A program made the position numbers and the translations under genes. Source: Cylindrodendrum hubeiense (taxonomy: Eukaryota; Ascomycota; Sordariomycetes; Hypocreales; Nectriaceae). From it: a stretch of DNA of 64,000 nucleotides. The stretch lies in contig JAANBB010000146.1 of NCBI GenBank assembly GCA_014621425.1, positions 1 through 64,000 on the forward strand. The letters run 5' to 3'. The notes under the pieces were generated by a model that saw only the letters and a program-made list of their open reading frames with translations, was not told the DNA's origin and did not search any database. Shown one piece after another: positions 35,986-47,504 of the stretch (its first letter is position 1; the number at the start of each line of letters is the position of its first letter).

Positions 35986-36215
35986 TTCTAAAGCATAGAT
36001 GCCATCGGGAGCATCCCGGGGCACGTTTTTCAAGATGCAGGCGTGCTACTCAATGAATGCAATTATGACGATGCCCAAAAGTAGAAGAGAGGGGGGGCTG
36101 TTGCCCCAGGCCATGGATCATCAGCCCGAGAGCTCCGGCTAATGCATCTTGACCAGACATACCCGGCAGTGCAGCCAATGTGAAGAGGCCAAAAGTGCGG
36201 GGGTGGGGAAGCCCG

Positions 36216-36221
36216 TATATA
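36216..36221 (-). promoter_or_regulatory. TATA-like box of the Zn2Cys6 gene
   Basis: TATATA read on the minus strand, about 230 bp before the chosen ATG, leaving room for a leader or a small first exon. Confidence 0.35.
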
Positions 36222-37605
36222 AGCTAACGGCAGTCGCCCTGAGAAAAATATTGCATGAGATGGTCTTCTTTTCCGGATTGCCGGATGTATCCAGCTACTT
36301 TGGACCACTTTATCATAATTGGTCATTATTTCCTGCACAAATCACAATATAGGATGCGTAGTGCGTCGCCGGAATATCTCCTGATAATGTCGAGCACCCT
36401 GCGAATTAGTGGCTAGGGATATAATCAAGAATCCCACAGCTCAAATGCCAAATCCTTCCACTAGTTCATTCTTTGCCACAGCTGTGCTTGGAGTCGGCAA
36501 CTCATCGGCATACATGCGCATTTTGCCCTTCACTTACTGACGTCACGCGGAACCTTCATGGATTATGTGCCCGTTCATCGAGAGGCAGGCTGGGGCAGTT
36601 CAAATAACGCTCACGTTAATTTTGCCAATTACATTCGTCATGATGGCGGTTAGCATAATGGAGCAGGCATGTTCCCCAAATCAGGGGTCATCAGTATTAA
36701 TTACTTTCTATGTTTTGGTGTGAATACATGGTACCTGGGCTCTGGTGACCATGTCGAAAATGCATATGTGATGCTTGTGAGGTGTAGAAAACACGATATC
36801 TACAAATCCGTATCCATTTCCAGAGGTTTAGATCACCTTTTTGGAAGTTGCGTGCCGCTTTCCGAGAGTGACCCACTAAAACAGGGCGGGTATATATTCC
36901 TTCGATCCTTTGATCCTTCAATCCTTTACAGATACTCCTCCAATCTTTCCACCCATCACACCTTTCATTTATTAAGTGTCCACGTGCCCCAGTTAGAGGA
37001 TACAATAGGCCTAAAAAATAACCTTACTATTAAATTGATGGCGAGTCGCTCAACGATGCCGTGTATCCGCGACAGGCAATCGTTCTGGTCCGTGCCGCAC
37101 GCCGGGTTTCAAGTTCTAAATGTAGAAACCTCCAAGCGCCCAGTAATAGCGAAGCATGCGGGCACATGTGTAAACTGAATTGCTCACCCTGGAATGTAGT
37201 TGAAACTTGGGTGACGACATTTATCCTAGGTTGCAAATATGCCTTGTCAGAAATGCAAGGAATATTCACCCGTCGTTATTCCTCAGCCCATGTCTTCCAC
37301 GACTAACTACTTCCGTCAACCGAAGAAAGACACAGGCCAGATTCCTCTGCCTAAGCCCTCCACTAGTTAGTTTCTTGACCCGGAGACGAAGGAACCAGGT
37401 TGCAATTAATTCGTCAACTAGAGAGTGAGACCACACCACGTCCGTAAGCAGAGGGAATCCTACCAGACAGGGCTTACCATCTTAGCCCTTTAGCGTAATA
37501 AGTAATCCAATGGTCAAAGATCTGCAAGGCCGAATAGCCGTACGACGGTAGACCAAACCGGAAATGTCATTCGGAAATTTATGAATCCATTAAATCTCAG
37601 ATCGA

Positions 37606-37612
37606 TATATAA
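37606..37612 (+). promoter_or_regulatory. TATA box of the secreted-protein gene
   Basis: TATATAA, 136 bp upstream of the ATG at 37748. It is followed by a leader composed of short CCAGACGC and CCAAGATG repeats. Confidence 0.5.
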
Positions 37613-37747
37613 CCAGACGCCCAGACGCCAAGATGCCAAGATGCCAAGCAGACAAGCCACACAGAAGCACCACCCAATCAACCGGGTTTCATTTTGAACA
37701 ACTCAACCAGACTTCGCATCACTTCAGAGAATACTACTCTTTTCGTC

Positions 37748-39295
37748 ATGTTGCGACTTGGCGCCATTATCACGGCTACCCTCGCGGGAACTGCTGCCGC
37801 CAGCCCTCTTCTTCCGCTCATCGCGCGCTCCAATTTGACAACTATCACGGAAAAAACGAAAACAACAACATCCGCAATCCCCTCACTATGCAACTCAGGA
37901 GACACCTCTACGACAGACGGTGTTCAGGCACTCCTTGATAACACAGGCGCGGTGGATTATCTGGATATCATGCTGGTGACTTTCCCAAACCACGAGGAAG
38001 ACTGGCTCAATAAGTTTTGGACCACAGTCTTCCCCAATGAAGGATCATCCCCTCTCTCAGGCTGCGGTAGTATTGGTGGTGATTGCAACATCGATACCCT
38101 TTGCCAGGATTATTCCTCCCCAATGGCTTACTGGGTTATCAAGTCAGTTTCAATGTTGCATAGCAAGATCAACACAGTCCACTCTATGCTCCTGTGGGAC
38201 GGCTGGTTAGCGGGTCTCTCGATCGATCAGATCGCCAAGGACTTCTCTAGTACCAATCCCAACCAGGAGTGGGCGAAGTGGGTCGCAGCTGCCTTTAGCA
38301 TGGCTGGAGGTATCGCAACAGGAATTGATCTGAGCAAACCCCTCCGAGGCATGATCGGATTCGCATCTGCAGGCCTCACCGATGTGTCGCTCACTAAGTC
38401 CAGCGGAGATGCAGTAGATACCACCTCGGTGGAAAATACACTCAAAAATATGGTCGGTGCCGCTGGCAACTATGTGGCCAGCGTCCTGCAGAATGCGACC
38501 GGCAGTGGTGATGCTGATACGCTGCCTATTTACACCTGGACTACCCTTCAGTATGCCACTTCCAGATTCTTGTACGACAACACCATTCTTCTCGACGAAA
38601 ACAAGGATAACTCGAGTTTTGTGTCGGCTTACAACTCTTTCGGGACAAACATTGTTCGTGGACTTTCTCAGACCCTATTTCTCGCCAAAATATACTAACA
38701 CACATTCGCAGGAGCAGAAGCTAGTTGACGTTGCAATGAAGACTGCTTGGTATGTCCTCGTTGCGGAAGAGGATGTCGTAGAGGACGACTGCGACATGAC
38801 TGGCGCCTTGTGGCTTGAAGCTAAGGGCACATTCCGTTGCTTCTATCTGACGAGGCCAATGGAAACCTCCAACTGTGGTGATGATGATCCCAATAACGTA
38901 TGTAGTTACCCACTTGCCTGTACGAGAAAAAGATTGCTAATATACCTTGCGACAGTGCGTTTCCGACGCTTGGGAGGCCCCTTACAACTCAAACAACAAG
39001 TTTGACAACGGAATTTACACCAAGTTGACTGACACTTATGGATTTGACTTGACTGTAAGTGGATGGCTTTTCCATTGTGATCACTTTCTTCAACAAAAGC
39101 CTAACAGTTATTTAGACCTACTATACTTCTCTGATTGACTGTGCGGTCAATGGTGACGGCACTGTTGATATGACAGCCTTTACAAACAACGGGATGCTTC
39201 CCCGGTGCTTCTTCAGTGGCTATGTCAGAAGCGGATACTGGTATAATGATGGCACGGCGATGCTGAACCTGTATTTCCATGGTGATCTCAGCTGA
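37748..39295 (+). CDS. secreted cysteine-containing protein of unknown function
   Basis: Exons 37748-38653, 38712-38897, 38956-39054 and 39116-39295; 456 aa. The N terminus (MLRLGAIITATLAGTAAASP) is a clear signal peptide, followed by a Thr/Ser linker. The body has about eleven Cys, concentrated in the middle (GCG, GDCN, TLCQDY) and the C-terminal quarter, with no membrane anchor after the signal. All introns fall in phase 0; the first uses an unusual GTTCGT donor but has an excellent TACTAAC branch site. I recognise no named domain. The length, disulfide potential and AYW/LLWDGW motifs suggest a conserved fungal extracellular family of unknown role, possibly an effector or cell-surface protein. 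The start is the second ATG of the frame, since the first gives no signal peptide. Confidence 0.78.
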
Positions 39296-40216
39296 TCTTG
39301 TCCACTATGACTTGAAAGGTCGCTTGTCGACACCAGGTTCCGTGGGTCCCACATCAGACTTGTTTATTGGGATTTCGCTCCTACATTACAATTCTTTCTC
39401 AATTATGTATTATTTAGATTCAATATGCAACAGATCTATTATTGGGTGCTCATCCAAATATGCTGGTGGGCACGATCCAACAGCTCATAGTCACTTCGAA
39501 GCAGTGATAGTGAGATCTCCGGGACCAAAGTGATCGTACTATCACAAATACATTAAATTTGAACACTTTTATCACATCGATTATATAATCAATCGAGAAA
39601 CTAAGATATCATTTTCACCCTGGATTACGCTATGGCAATATCGGACCCTCCATCTGGGAGGTGGGGGTTGTCGCCTTAATGTTCACAAGATAAGTTTCAC
39701 CTTCCAAGATTCCTCCATTAGTAGATCAATTGACCTATAGTTCAGTTCTACCATGGCCGACCATTCAGATACCACCCCGAGGACCATGTCAATATTGATA
39801 CAATAATCCATTGGAGATCTAAAGAACGCCTCATCGGAAAATCGGCACCAGAAGATTTGCTTGGTTTCCGAGTTTAAGGCGGGAAGAAGTGAGACTGCGT
39901 ATGAGATAAAATACGAGAAAAAGCCACTGGCGTTGCTCTTGACATTTAGGACGTCAACATAGCGAATAACAACTGCCTTGACAATCGTCGGTGCAATCTT
40001 TAAATTGGTTCTCGCATAGATAGCTCAACGCTAGTGCTGACACGGCAATGACAAAGAACGATGCCGGTGACATAATCGGGTCAGTCAGAAACGCATTATC
40101 GGGGTTATCCTTTTATTCATTGAGCAACTTTTGGGTCAAATCATCATCGGAATGAAACCTTGACGCTTCTTGCGCTTTCAACCCCATGTGCGAATAAGCC
40201 AAGAGAGCCAAAACTG
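39296..40216. other. intergenic spacer
   Basis: Downstream of the secreted-protein gene and upstream of the SNG1-like gene. AT-moderate sequence; no gene or notable repeat found. Confidence 0.45.
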
Positions 40217-41794
40217 ATGAGAATGCCGTCAATCACTTCTCTCTATCCCAGGGCGTGTGACAATCGGCTGCCAAGCAGCAGCCCCGCGCTAAAGAAGCCC
40301 CGCAAGGGCTTTTTTAAGGCGGTCGGCACTAACTTCCTCTTTCTCCAGGTTCTCTTCCTTGGCCTCTTCTGCTACATCTTTGGCTCCTTGTTCCAGCAGA
40401 CGAGCCATACTCACAATCTTCAGCTCGTCTTCGTTGACTACGATGGAGGTGCCATCGGTCGCGCTGTGCGGGATGCATATACGTCTCTCCAAGGGAATAA
40501 TTTTCCCTCGTTAATTGAACGATCACCCCTGGAGCTTCCAGCCCCGGCCGATCTACTACACACAGTCTGCCATACGAGATACTGGGGTGCTCTTTATGTG
40601 ACCCGAGGCGCATCAAATAGGCTTCAGGAAGCATTGGCGGGGGGTGCAGCAGCGTCGGCATATAACAGCACCGACGTGATGGCGTACATATGGAATGAGG
40701 CTCTATATGGACCTACCGTCGACTCCGCAGTATCAGCAAGCATTCAGCTCCTAGCTTCCACTGCCAGAGTGGCATACAGTACCGGGAATGGAACGGGCAG
40801 CATTGAGTCTATCTCCGGCCGAGCCGCGCTGTCGGTCCTTGCAGAGCCGTGGAAACTCCAGTCCATCAACATCCAACCAACGACCCAAGGATCAAGGGCA
40901 ATCTACAACACCGTGGTGATAATCCTGATTCTTATTCAAGAATTCTTCTACCTCGGCACCATCAACGGTCTCTATGCTCAATTCAAATTGTATGCCCGCG
41001 TCGGTGCATACCGCATCATCATCGTGCGCAATCTGATTTCCATTTCTTACACTTTTATCGGGTCACTCTGCGTGATGAGCACCATCTGGGCGTTTAAAGC
41101 AGACTGGAACATCAACGGCAATCAGTTCGTCTTAACCTGGGTCACTTTTTGGCTCTTCGCACACAGCAATTTTCTTATTCTTGACGTCTTTACGGTATGG
41201 CTGCCACCTGGATTTGTCCCGATGGCTCTTGTATCCTGGATCATCTTCAATGTCACCTCCATCATGTTGCCGTTTGATCTAAGCCCGGCGTTCTATCGAA
41301 TTGGGTACATGTTCCCGGCTCACGAGGTCTATCAAGTTCTGACAGACATCTGGTCGGGCGGGTGCAATCCCCAACTGCACTATGCGTTGCCGATATTGTT
41401 TTCCTGGGAACTGGTAGGCTTCGTCTTGAGTGCTTTAGGGGTCTTTCGCAGACGACACTTTGCAGTGCTTGGAGAAGAGCTTCAGGAAAAGGAGTTCAGA
41501 GAGAAAATCGATGCTGCTGTGGCATTTGAGATGTCAAGGGAAAGGGAAAGAAAGCAGCAGCATCCCGATCTCACGAGGCCGGAGACTAAAGATGAGCCTG
41601 GACAATCACCGTCTGATACAACTGTCGCCGAAGGGGGAGATGATGAGGAGAATATGCGAGAAGAACTCGCCGATGTTCTCGAGAAGGTCACCACGAGACA
41701 ACGACGGGAGCAGGAAAGGTCGAACACGAACTGCCACTTCGGACCGTCATTTGATCTGCCATTCAACTATGAGACGAGCAGCATTGACGACTAA
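40217..41794 (+). CDS. SNG1-like / DUF3533 membrane protein
   Basis: Single exon, 525 aa from the ATG in the LMRMPS segment; the frame extends 19 codons upstream without an ATG. One N-terminal membrane helix (about 36-56, within FFKAVGTNFLFLQVLFLGLF) is followed by a large extracytoplasmic loop starting LVFVDYDGG. Five further helices follow in the second half (from about 228 to 430), then a long charged cytosolic tail. This layout and the VDYDGG / SQ...ALYGP signatures fit the fungal DUF3533 family, which includes yeast Sng1, a plasma-membrane protein affecting nitrosoguanidine resistance and lipid asymmetry. The family resembles ABC-2-type permeases without an ATPase. The Arg/Glu-rich tail (about 430-525) is longer than usual. 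Confidence 0.85.
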   Translation: MRMPSITSLYPRACDNRLPSSSPALKKPRKGFFKAVGTNFLFLQVLFLGLFCYIFGSLFQQTSHTHNLQLVFVDYDGGAIGRAVRDAYTSLQGNNFPSLIERSPLELPAPADLLHTVCHTRYWGALYVTRGASNRLQEALAGGAAASAYNSTDVMAYIWNEALYGPTVDSAVSASIQLLASTARVAYSTGNGTGSIESISGRAALSVLAEPWKLQSINIQPTTQGSRAIYNTVVIILILIQEFFYLGTINGLYAQFKLYARVGAYRIIIVRNLISISYTFIGSLCVMSTIWAFKADWNINGNQFVLTWVTFWLFAHSNFLILDVFTVWLPPGFVPMALVSWIIFNVTSIMLPFDLSPAFYRIGYMFPAHEVYQVLTDIWSGGCNPQLHYALPILFSWELVGFVLSALGVFRRRHFAVLGEELQEKEFREKIDAAVAFEMSRERERKQQHPDLTRPETKDEPGQSPSDTTVAEGGDDEENMREELADVLEKVTTRQRREQERSNTNCHFGPSFDLPFNYETSSIDD

Positions 41795-42384
41795 TTGGTA
41801 GGGGATTCGAGTCAGCTCTATAATAAGACAATGGAGGCAGAATATGGAAATGGCCATGATATGGGGGATACGGGCAAGGGAGAAATGGCACGGCGAATCA
41901 GAGAACGTCACACAAAATCGCGGGAGAGAACTTTCCATGGTAACTATTAGGGTCTGATCATGTTCAAGATTGAAAACACCAGGATATAATTTTGCAGGCT
42001 GGCCCACAAGAGGTTCAACCCTCATAATCATTCAAATTGACAGAAGCATCATATCACTCCATGACCTATGATCGTTCCTATACCTAAAGTAGATCTAGGT
42101 AGTGCCTTTGTTGACAAGCGAGGATACTAGAGTTTATTGCCAATGACGCTACTTCGCCTCACACAAGCATCAGAATATCATGTACGAAAATGTAGAAGAC
42201 CAAATGTTATTCGATGAACATCCCTTGCTTGTCATTATCCTTCTGACTATGTAGATGTTCGGATCGCGTCTCAGGATATCCATGACCACTCCTTCGACTA
42301 CTGTTAAATATATACTTTGAAATAGAGATACAATATCTCAGATAATATCCATTCTAATTCTTGTCGTCAAGGAAATCCATTCTC
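41795..42384. other. spacer between convergent genes
   Basis: 590 bp of 3' flanks of the SNG1-like and secreted-protein genes. Nothing further recognised. Confidence 0.45.
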
Positions 42385-43861
42385 TCACAACCAAGTGTAA
42401 CATTCATCTGCAACGGGGACGGTAACACTGTAAACTGTCTCTCGCCACCATTGTGTCACAAACGCGACAACGCTAAACTCAAAGTTGGAGGTGATCGAAA
42501 GTCCTTGGGAGCAATCTCCACTGTCGGGCTGCGTTACTGTACCATCCACCTCAGTACCATCTGATGTTCCATTCACTTCTTGGCTTGCGGTGAGAACAAA
42601 GTCGTTGTAGAACTTGGGTGACGCCGTCACACCACCGCTGAGATCCAACAGACCACCAAGAAGCTCGAATTGGAGCATCACAGTGATATCGACATAAGGA
42701 TCGACTGATGCAGCTGCCTTCTCGCTGATGTTGGCGTGGGCACTGAAGACGGGAGTCCAGCCCGTAGCAGAAGAGCTTGAGCTATCAAGGAAGTCAAGGT
42801 GGAAGTTTCCATCCTCGATCTTGAGTCCCAAATCAGTTGTCAAGCTCACTGCCGCATCAGCAGATACGTTCACGCCGATGGCGAAGTCCAAGGCCGGTCC
42901 GAGTGTGACGATGCCCGGCACGTTGACAATGCTGTACGTGAGTGGGGCGGGGTCATAAACCACGTCCTGGCTGTATGGAGCGGTGACATCGATGGTGAGC
43001 CCTAGATCGGCCGATGCATATGTGTCGACGTCAAACGACAGCTCGTACACCTTTGCCAGGAGAATCGAGTATCGTAGCTTTCCAGATAAGGTGACGGAAG
43101 TGGTCAAATTGGCCTCATCAGCTGTGACGTAAAGATACGGGGCATATGAGTACAGTGATGTGGCTGGTGTGAGAGCTAATGTGTTAGAAACGGTTAGGCC
43201 ATCGGTGTTGATGGTGATGGCTCGCTTAGACTCTCCCGCCGGAATAGCGGAGAATGTAATCTCGGTGAAGGCTGTTTACCATTAGATTTTAAATTGTAAG
43301 AGGGAAGCGAAGTGGGGGGAACAAACCAGCTGTGTTGCTCAAATCTGACTTCTCGCCGCTCGCGACAACCGTGAAGGTATCGTTATCGGACGTAATGCTC
43401 TGAGCAAGGAAGATACCTCGCTCGTTCTCCGCATCGCAATCACCAAGATGGTTGGTCACCAAAACAAAGCGATCGTCGTCGGACCAGTCCTCCAGTGCTT
43501 CATCGAAGGCCGCTTTGTTGGCGAAAGTGACGGACACGGAGCCAGACTCGCAGTCAACAGACGTGATGTCATCAATGTCCTCAAGCACAACAGTAGGATG
43601 GCTCATCTCCAATGAAACATTGACAAGGCCATTGCCTTGCGCACCCCATGCCAATGAAACATTCTTGCACGGGACAAGGTTTTTGATGTCTGAAGTATCA
43701 ATGTCAGGGTTGACAATCGGGCTAAGCGTCGATTCATGTCCGACTCTGGAGTTATTCAAAGACTTGGCAAAGAGGGCGTGGGATCTCTGGGAGGGGTTTG
43801 AACGGCCAGAAACCAACCCGGCCATGATGGCCAGGTACACGGCAGAAGAGAGCATCACCAT
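42385..43861 (-). CDS. secreted two-domain protein, DUF7029/DUF7223-like
   Basis: Exons 43327-43861 and 42385-43271 with a 55-bp intron; 473 aa. The signal peptide covers about residues 1-19. The N-terminal domain (about 55-185) shows the HPTVVLEDID...VDC...SVSVTF pattern, and the C-terminal domain (about 235-450) shows KLRYSILLAKVYELSFD, DVPG-like VNVPGIVTLGP and FVTQWW motifs. From memory this pair corresponds to the fungal families DUF7029 and DUF7223, often fused in secreted or wall-associated proteins of unknown function. There are many N-glycosylation sequons, and a C-terminal ECYTWL end with no GPI signal. The first ATG of the frame lies 31 codons upstream; I chose the later one because it creates the signal peptide. 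Confidence 0.78.
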
Positions 43862-46236
43862 CGTATCGATTATAAAATGAACTCGGTCAACAAGCTCTGG
43901 GGGTGGATTGGATAATTCATTCGACAGAGCGGAATGCGTGGTATTTATCATCATGACGCGAGATAACCATCATGCGCTTTCACGCCAGAGCTCCGCTTAC
44001 CACGGTACATCAGGCCGAGTGATCTGGCCGTCAACGTTTCATTCCGGACCGCAACGCATGGTAGACCCACTGCATCCGGCCCTTATTCTAAAAGGCGAGA
44101 ACCGAGAGTGTACGCGTTCACGTGGTTGTGCCGTCAGATTCCCATTTGAGGAAATAGGAGTTGTGAAATCTAAACTGCTTTGGGGGGCTCAAACAGGTGT
44201 GTCACGGATTCCGGTGCCGAGGCCCAATTTGGAAATCCTGAGCAGACTCACCGGACGTTAAACCCACTACAGCCGACTCACCGGACAATTGAGATGCAAC
44301 CCTGCCATCACATATAAGACCCTCGCTATAATGGGAAAGACGCCGAGGCACATGCGAATTGTTTAAGAGTGTCGTCCGATCCACCAATCCAATCGAGATT
44401 GTGAGGGTCGCGTCGGGTCGGGTTTAAAACCAGTCGGTGTTGCTGCTTACATGTCACTTCGAGAGCAAGCTGCTCCTTCGGTATGCACTTTTGGCGACAC
44501 AGGTGTCACGTTCTGAGAATTGAGCTTTACTCGTGCCATCGCTTAGCCAATTTTGTCTTCGCCAAGACGCAAATGGTTATCGTGAATATCCTTCACAAAC
44601 GAACTTCCTTTTATAATGCTTAGGTTGTGAGGCATTTATCAGCGCCTGACACCCAACACCAAACAAATCTTTGAACGGTTAGCCTTACCAGTCGATTTCA
44701 CAATAGCCGATTGATAAGGGAGCATGAATGTTGCCTGTATTATTGTCCATGGTTAGGTTAGCTTCGCCCAGGGGAGCCATAGGATACGGCCCCGTTCTGA
44801 GCTATAATTGTAGATAAAGTTTGTAGTGGAGCACAGAGGGTAGTATCCGTATTGCCGCGAATCATATCACTCACCTGCTGATGCCATTACTTCAAGGATA
44901 GTCCCTAGCCAAAGGGGGTCGAGCTAGTCGGCATGTGTTCTGCAGGGACCGCCGCATTGAGGGACACGGCCTAAAGCCTGAACCTCACTCATCAATGATG
45001 CTGCACGAAATTCTTGGCATACCACATGTTACCATATATCTGGTACGATCTGAGAACTTATCAAACTCTAGTTTGCAGAGACACTATCATCCGTTCTTTA
45101 GCCCAAGGGTCTATACAGCGAAGGCCTTGTTACCCTGCAGGGTGGAAGAATCAAGGTCCTGTGTTGGGTGGCTTTGGCAGGGATGACACGTGAACTATGC
45201 GAGCTACGAGAGATATCTCAAGCAATGTCAGTCTCTCTTTTACAGGGTATCCTAATGGAGTTTTACAAACCTATACCTACAGTTTTCTTTACTTTCTTTA
45301 GGCACCAACCCAACCGATACTACAGCCCTCAAGTCTCAATACTTTTGCCCCATTTTTATAGCTTCTCATCTTACTATATGATCACACTCTACTAGCATTA
45401 TGATTGTCAATTGCTTGCTTGCCTGATGGGTGGTTGTTATTCCATTCCCCGGATTTTCATCGAGACCAAACTTTTGCTGCTGGTTTGGGGGGTTGGTTTG
45501 GCCTGGTGAGCCATCACAGACAGTCCCACCAAGGATAACTGGAGCAAAGGAATTTAGCTCCTGATCTACAATCTGATGAAACTTTGATCTCGCAAACATT
45601 TCGTTTTATCTTATTTGTTGATCTAATAAAGTCTAAATAAATTGGCCCCAGTGTTTGTGGTCAGAGAGCTGCGGATTGAATGCTCTCCACCACCCTTAAA
45701 AAGCGGGTGCGCAGCTGTGTAAGAGTACAATATTTACTCCCTCGCCCGTAGATCCTGCATTAATATTATATGCAACATACTGTAGTCATTAAGCGCTGAG
45801 CGTGCGACTCACTAGTCGTTGAATAGAAGTTAACACATTGCCAGTGTTTCAATGACAACCGGCTAAATGGGGTTTGCTTGGCATGTGGTGAAGTGGCCAC
45901 GATCGCCTCTGACTTCGAAACCAGATGCCAGATTACCTTTTCTCAGATGCCGGGATCATACTGACTGCGGACGAGCAAAAATGTCGCAGAAAATCGCATT
46001 TACCAGGATCCTGGGTGAATGGCTAAGCCTCTAGTGGGAGCCTCGTTCCATACCTCGTATTTGAGGACACGATGCTGGTGATCTGTGGCGCGGTTGCCTA
46101 ACGACTTACAATCATAAATACAATCGCTCAAACGGCCATTAAATCGATTATCTCTAAATCAGAATCATTACTCTCTCAATTTGACAGACAATCAATTCAA
46201 TAAATCTTATAACAAACACTGCGACAGTCGCTCACT
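43862..46236. other. 2.4-kb intergenic region
   Basis: Divergent promoters of the secreted two-domain protein and the four-helix membrane protein. Contains a spaced direct repeat (44245-44286) and a GTCGGGTCGGGTTT run near 44410. Numerous short frames, none supported. Confidence 0.45.
44245..44286. promoter_or_regulatory. spaced direct repeat GACTCACCGGAC
   Basis: Two identical 12-mers at 44245-44256 and 44275-44286, exactly 30 bp apart (about three helical turns). Each includes the CGG triplet read by zinc-cluster regulators. They lie about 390 bp upstream of the minus-strand secreted gene. A regulator pair-site is possible; this is inference. Confidence 0.4.
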
Positions 46237-47146
46237 ATGGAATCCAACCCCTCCAAGGTCAAGGAGCGAGAGCTTCTGGAGAAAACGAAGATCTCAGGGT
46301 CCACGGATACTGACGAAGAGGTTGTTTCTCAAGAGGTGACATTGTCTCGACTCCACAGATATCTCTTCAAAGGCAGTGCAGCGTTGCTCTGTATCGGGAT
46401 TGGTACATTGTGTTTCGTGGCCGCATCTGAGTCTCTGTCTAGATACGGAGGCGAATTTGAATTCCGGTACAGAGAATCGGAACTCGATGAGATACGAATC
46501 GGCGTTGTGTGTGGAGTAGGTTCACGATTGAGTCTCTGTCAAATAATCAACAATGCTAATGATACATCTTAGAGCTTCATCGCCATTCCGCTGCACATCA
46601 TCAATGTCGTTCTCCTCGAACGCCGTGGCAAACCATTGCCGACAATCATCAATATTTTTCATTTTGGGGTTTCCGCTTTCTTGGCCTGCTTCACTAGCTT
46701 TGGCTACAGCCTTTGCAGAATCTTTTTTTCACCAAGACTGTGTGACCAGATGCCAGCCCCTTTCTCAGATCTTCCGCCATGGACCCCCGAGCAAGTAGAG
46801 GAATGCCAGGTATGGGCAGTCAAGTACCAAGCAGTAACCTGGCTATTCATTCTGCTGTTGGCTGTATACGGGTGAGTCTCACTTGGCCCAGCATGTGAAT
46901 CTACTTAACCGTCTAAACTAACACGAACTCCCTCGCAGGATTGTGCAGATGGCCCTCTTCATCGCTGTGCTCGTTGATTTCTATGACACCCGACAGAATA
47001 TTAGCACTTCTGAATTCTCGGGTACTCGGTGGTCACTCCCGGTCGGTCAATGCTCAGTTGAGCTGAGCTTCCACTGGGGCCCACCACGAGCTTATGCACC
47101 GCAGGAGAAATCCAAAGCTGTCGAGGGAACGCAAGGCGCAGAGTAA
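46237..47146 (+). CDS. four-helix membrane protein, unknown family
   Basis: Exons 46237-46515, 46573-46871 and 46939-47146; 261 aa. The first 40 residues are charged and hydrophilic, then come four hydrophobic segments (about 47-68, 88-105, 118-138 and 168-192). Loops contain Cys (LCDQMPAP and VEECQVW) that could pair outside the membrane. The tail is Pro/Lys-rich and hydrophilic. The topology recalls tetraspan-like fungal proteins (MARVEL/SUR7 style), but I see no defining motif. The two introns (57 and 67 bp) have good GT-AG ends and are needed for the frame. Its 3' end faces that of the dehydrogenase gene. Confidence 0.7.
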
Positions 47147-47504
47147 GAATCTAACGGTGTGGTATGAAATGTTACCATGTAATTTGTTCAGGAACAAACT
47201 ACGTGCAACGTACCACACCAAACCAGGTTTTGAAATGAAGGAATTGATGTTGGAAGGCTGTAGCCGGTGGAAATAGCCTATGCTGGTACGGAAACGGTGA
47301 AGATTAGCGGCCAATCTGGCTTCCATTATATGTAATATCACAATCAAATCCTTTGTTTATTTTCCTGCATTTATGTGGCAGCAAGATATGGGGGGGAATA
47401 AACAGTCTCTGGTGCCGATCCCCTTTCGCGGCGACGTACGTGTGTGCTACAACGACCAGTACAAATAAACACATTTGGAATGAATTAATTAAGTTTCTCT
47501 ACTC
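47147..47504. other. spacer between convergent genes
   Basis: 358 bp of 3' flanks; no feature recognised. Confidence 0.45.

Larger units (their letters stand above)
35986..37747. other. intergenic region, 1.76 kb
   Basis: Promoters of the Zn2Cys6 gene (-) and the secreted-protein gene (+). Holds TATA-like motifs at 36216 and 37606, pyrimidine-rich GATCCTT-type repeats near 36900-36925 and a repeated CCAGACGC/CCAAGATG leader (37613-37650). A 43-codon frame at 37239-37370 starts with a CxxC motif but is otherwise unsupported. Confidence 0.45.

Noticed and set aside
37239..37370. 43-codon frame beginning with a CxxC motif
   Set aside because: Too short, only one Cys pair, no further evidence.
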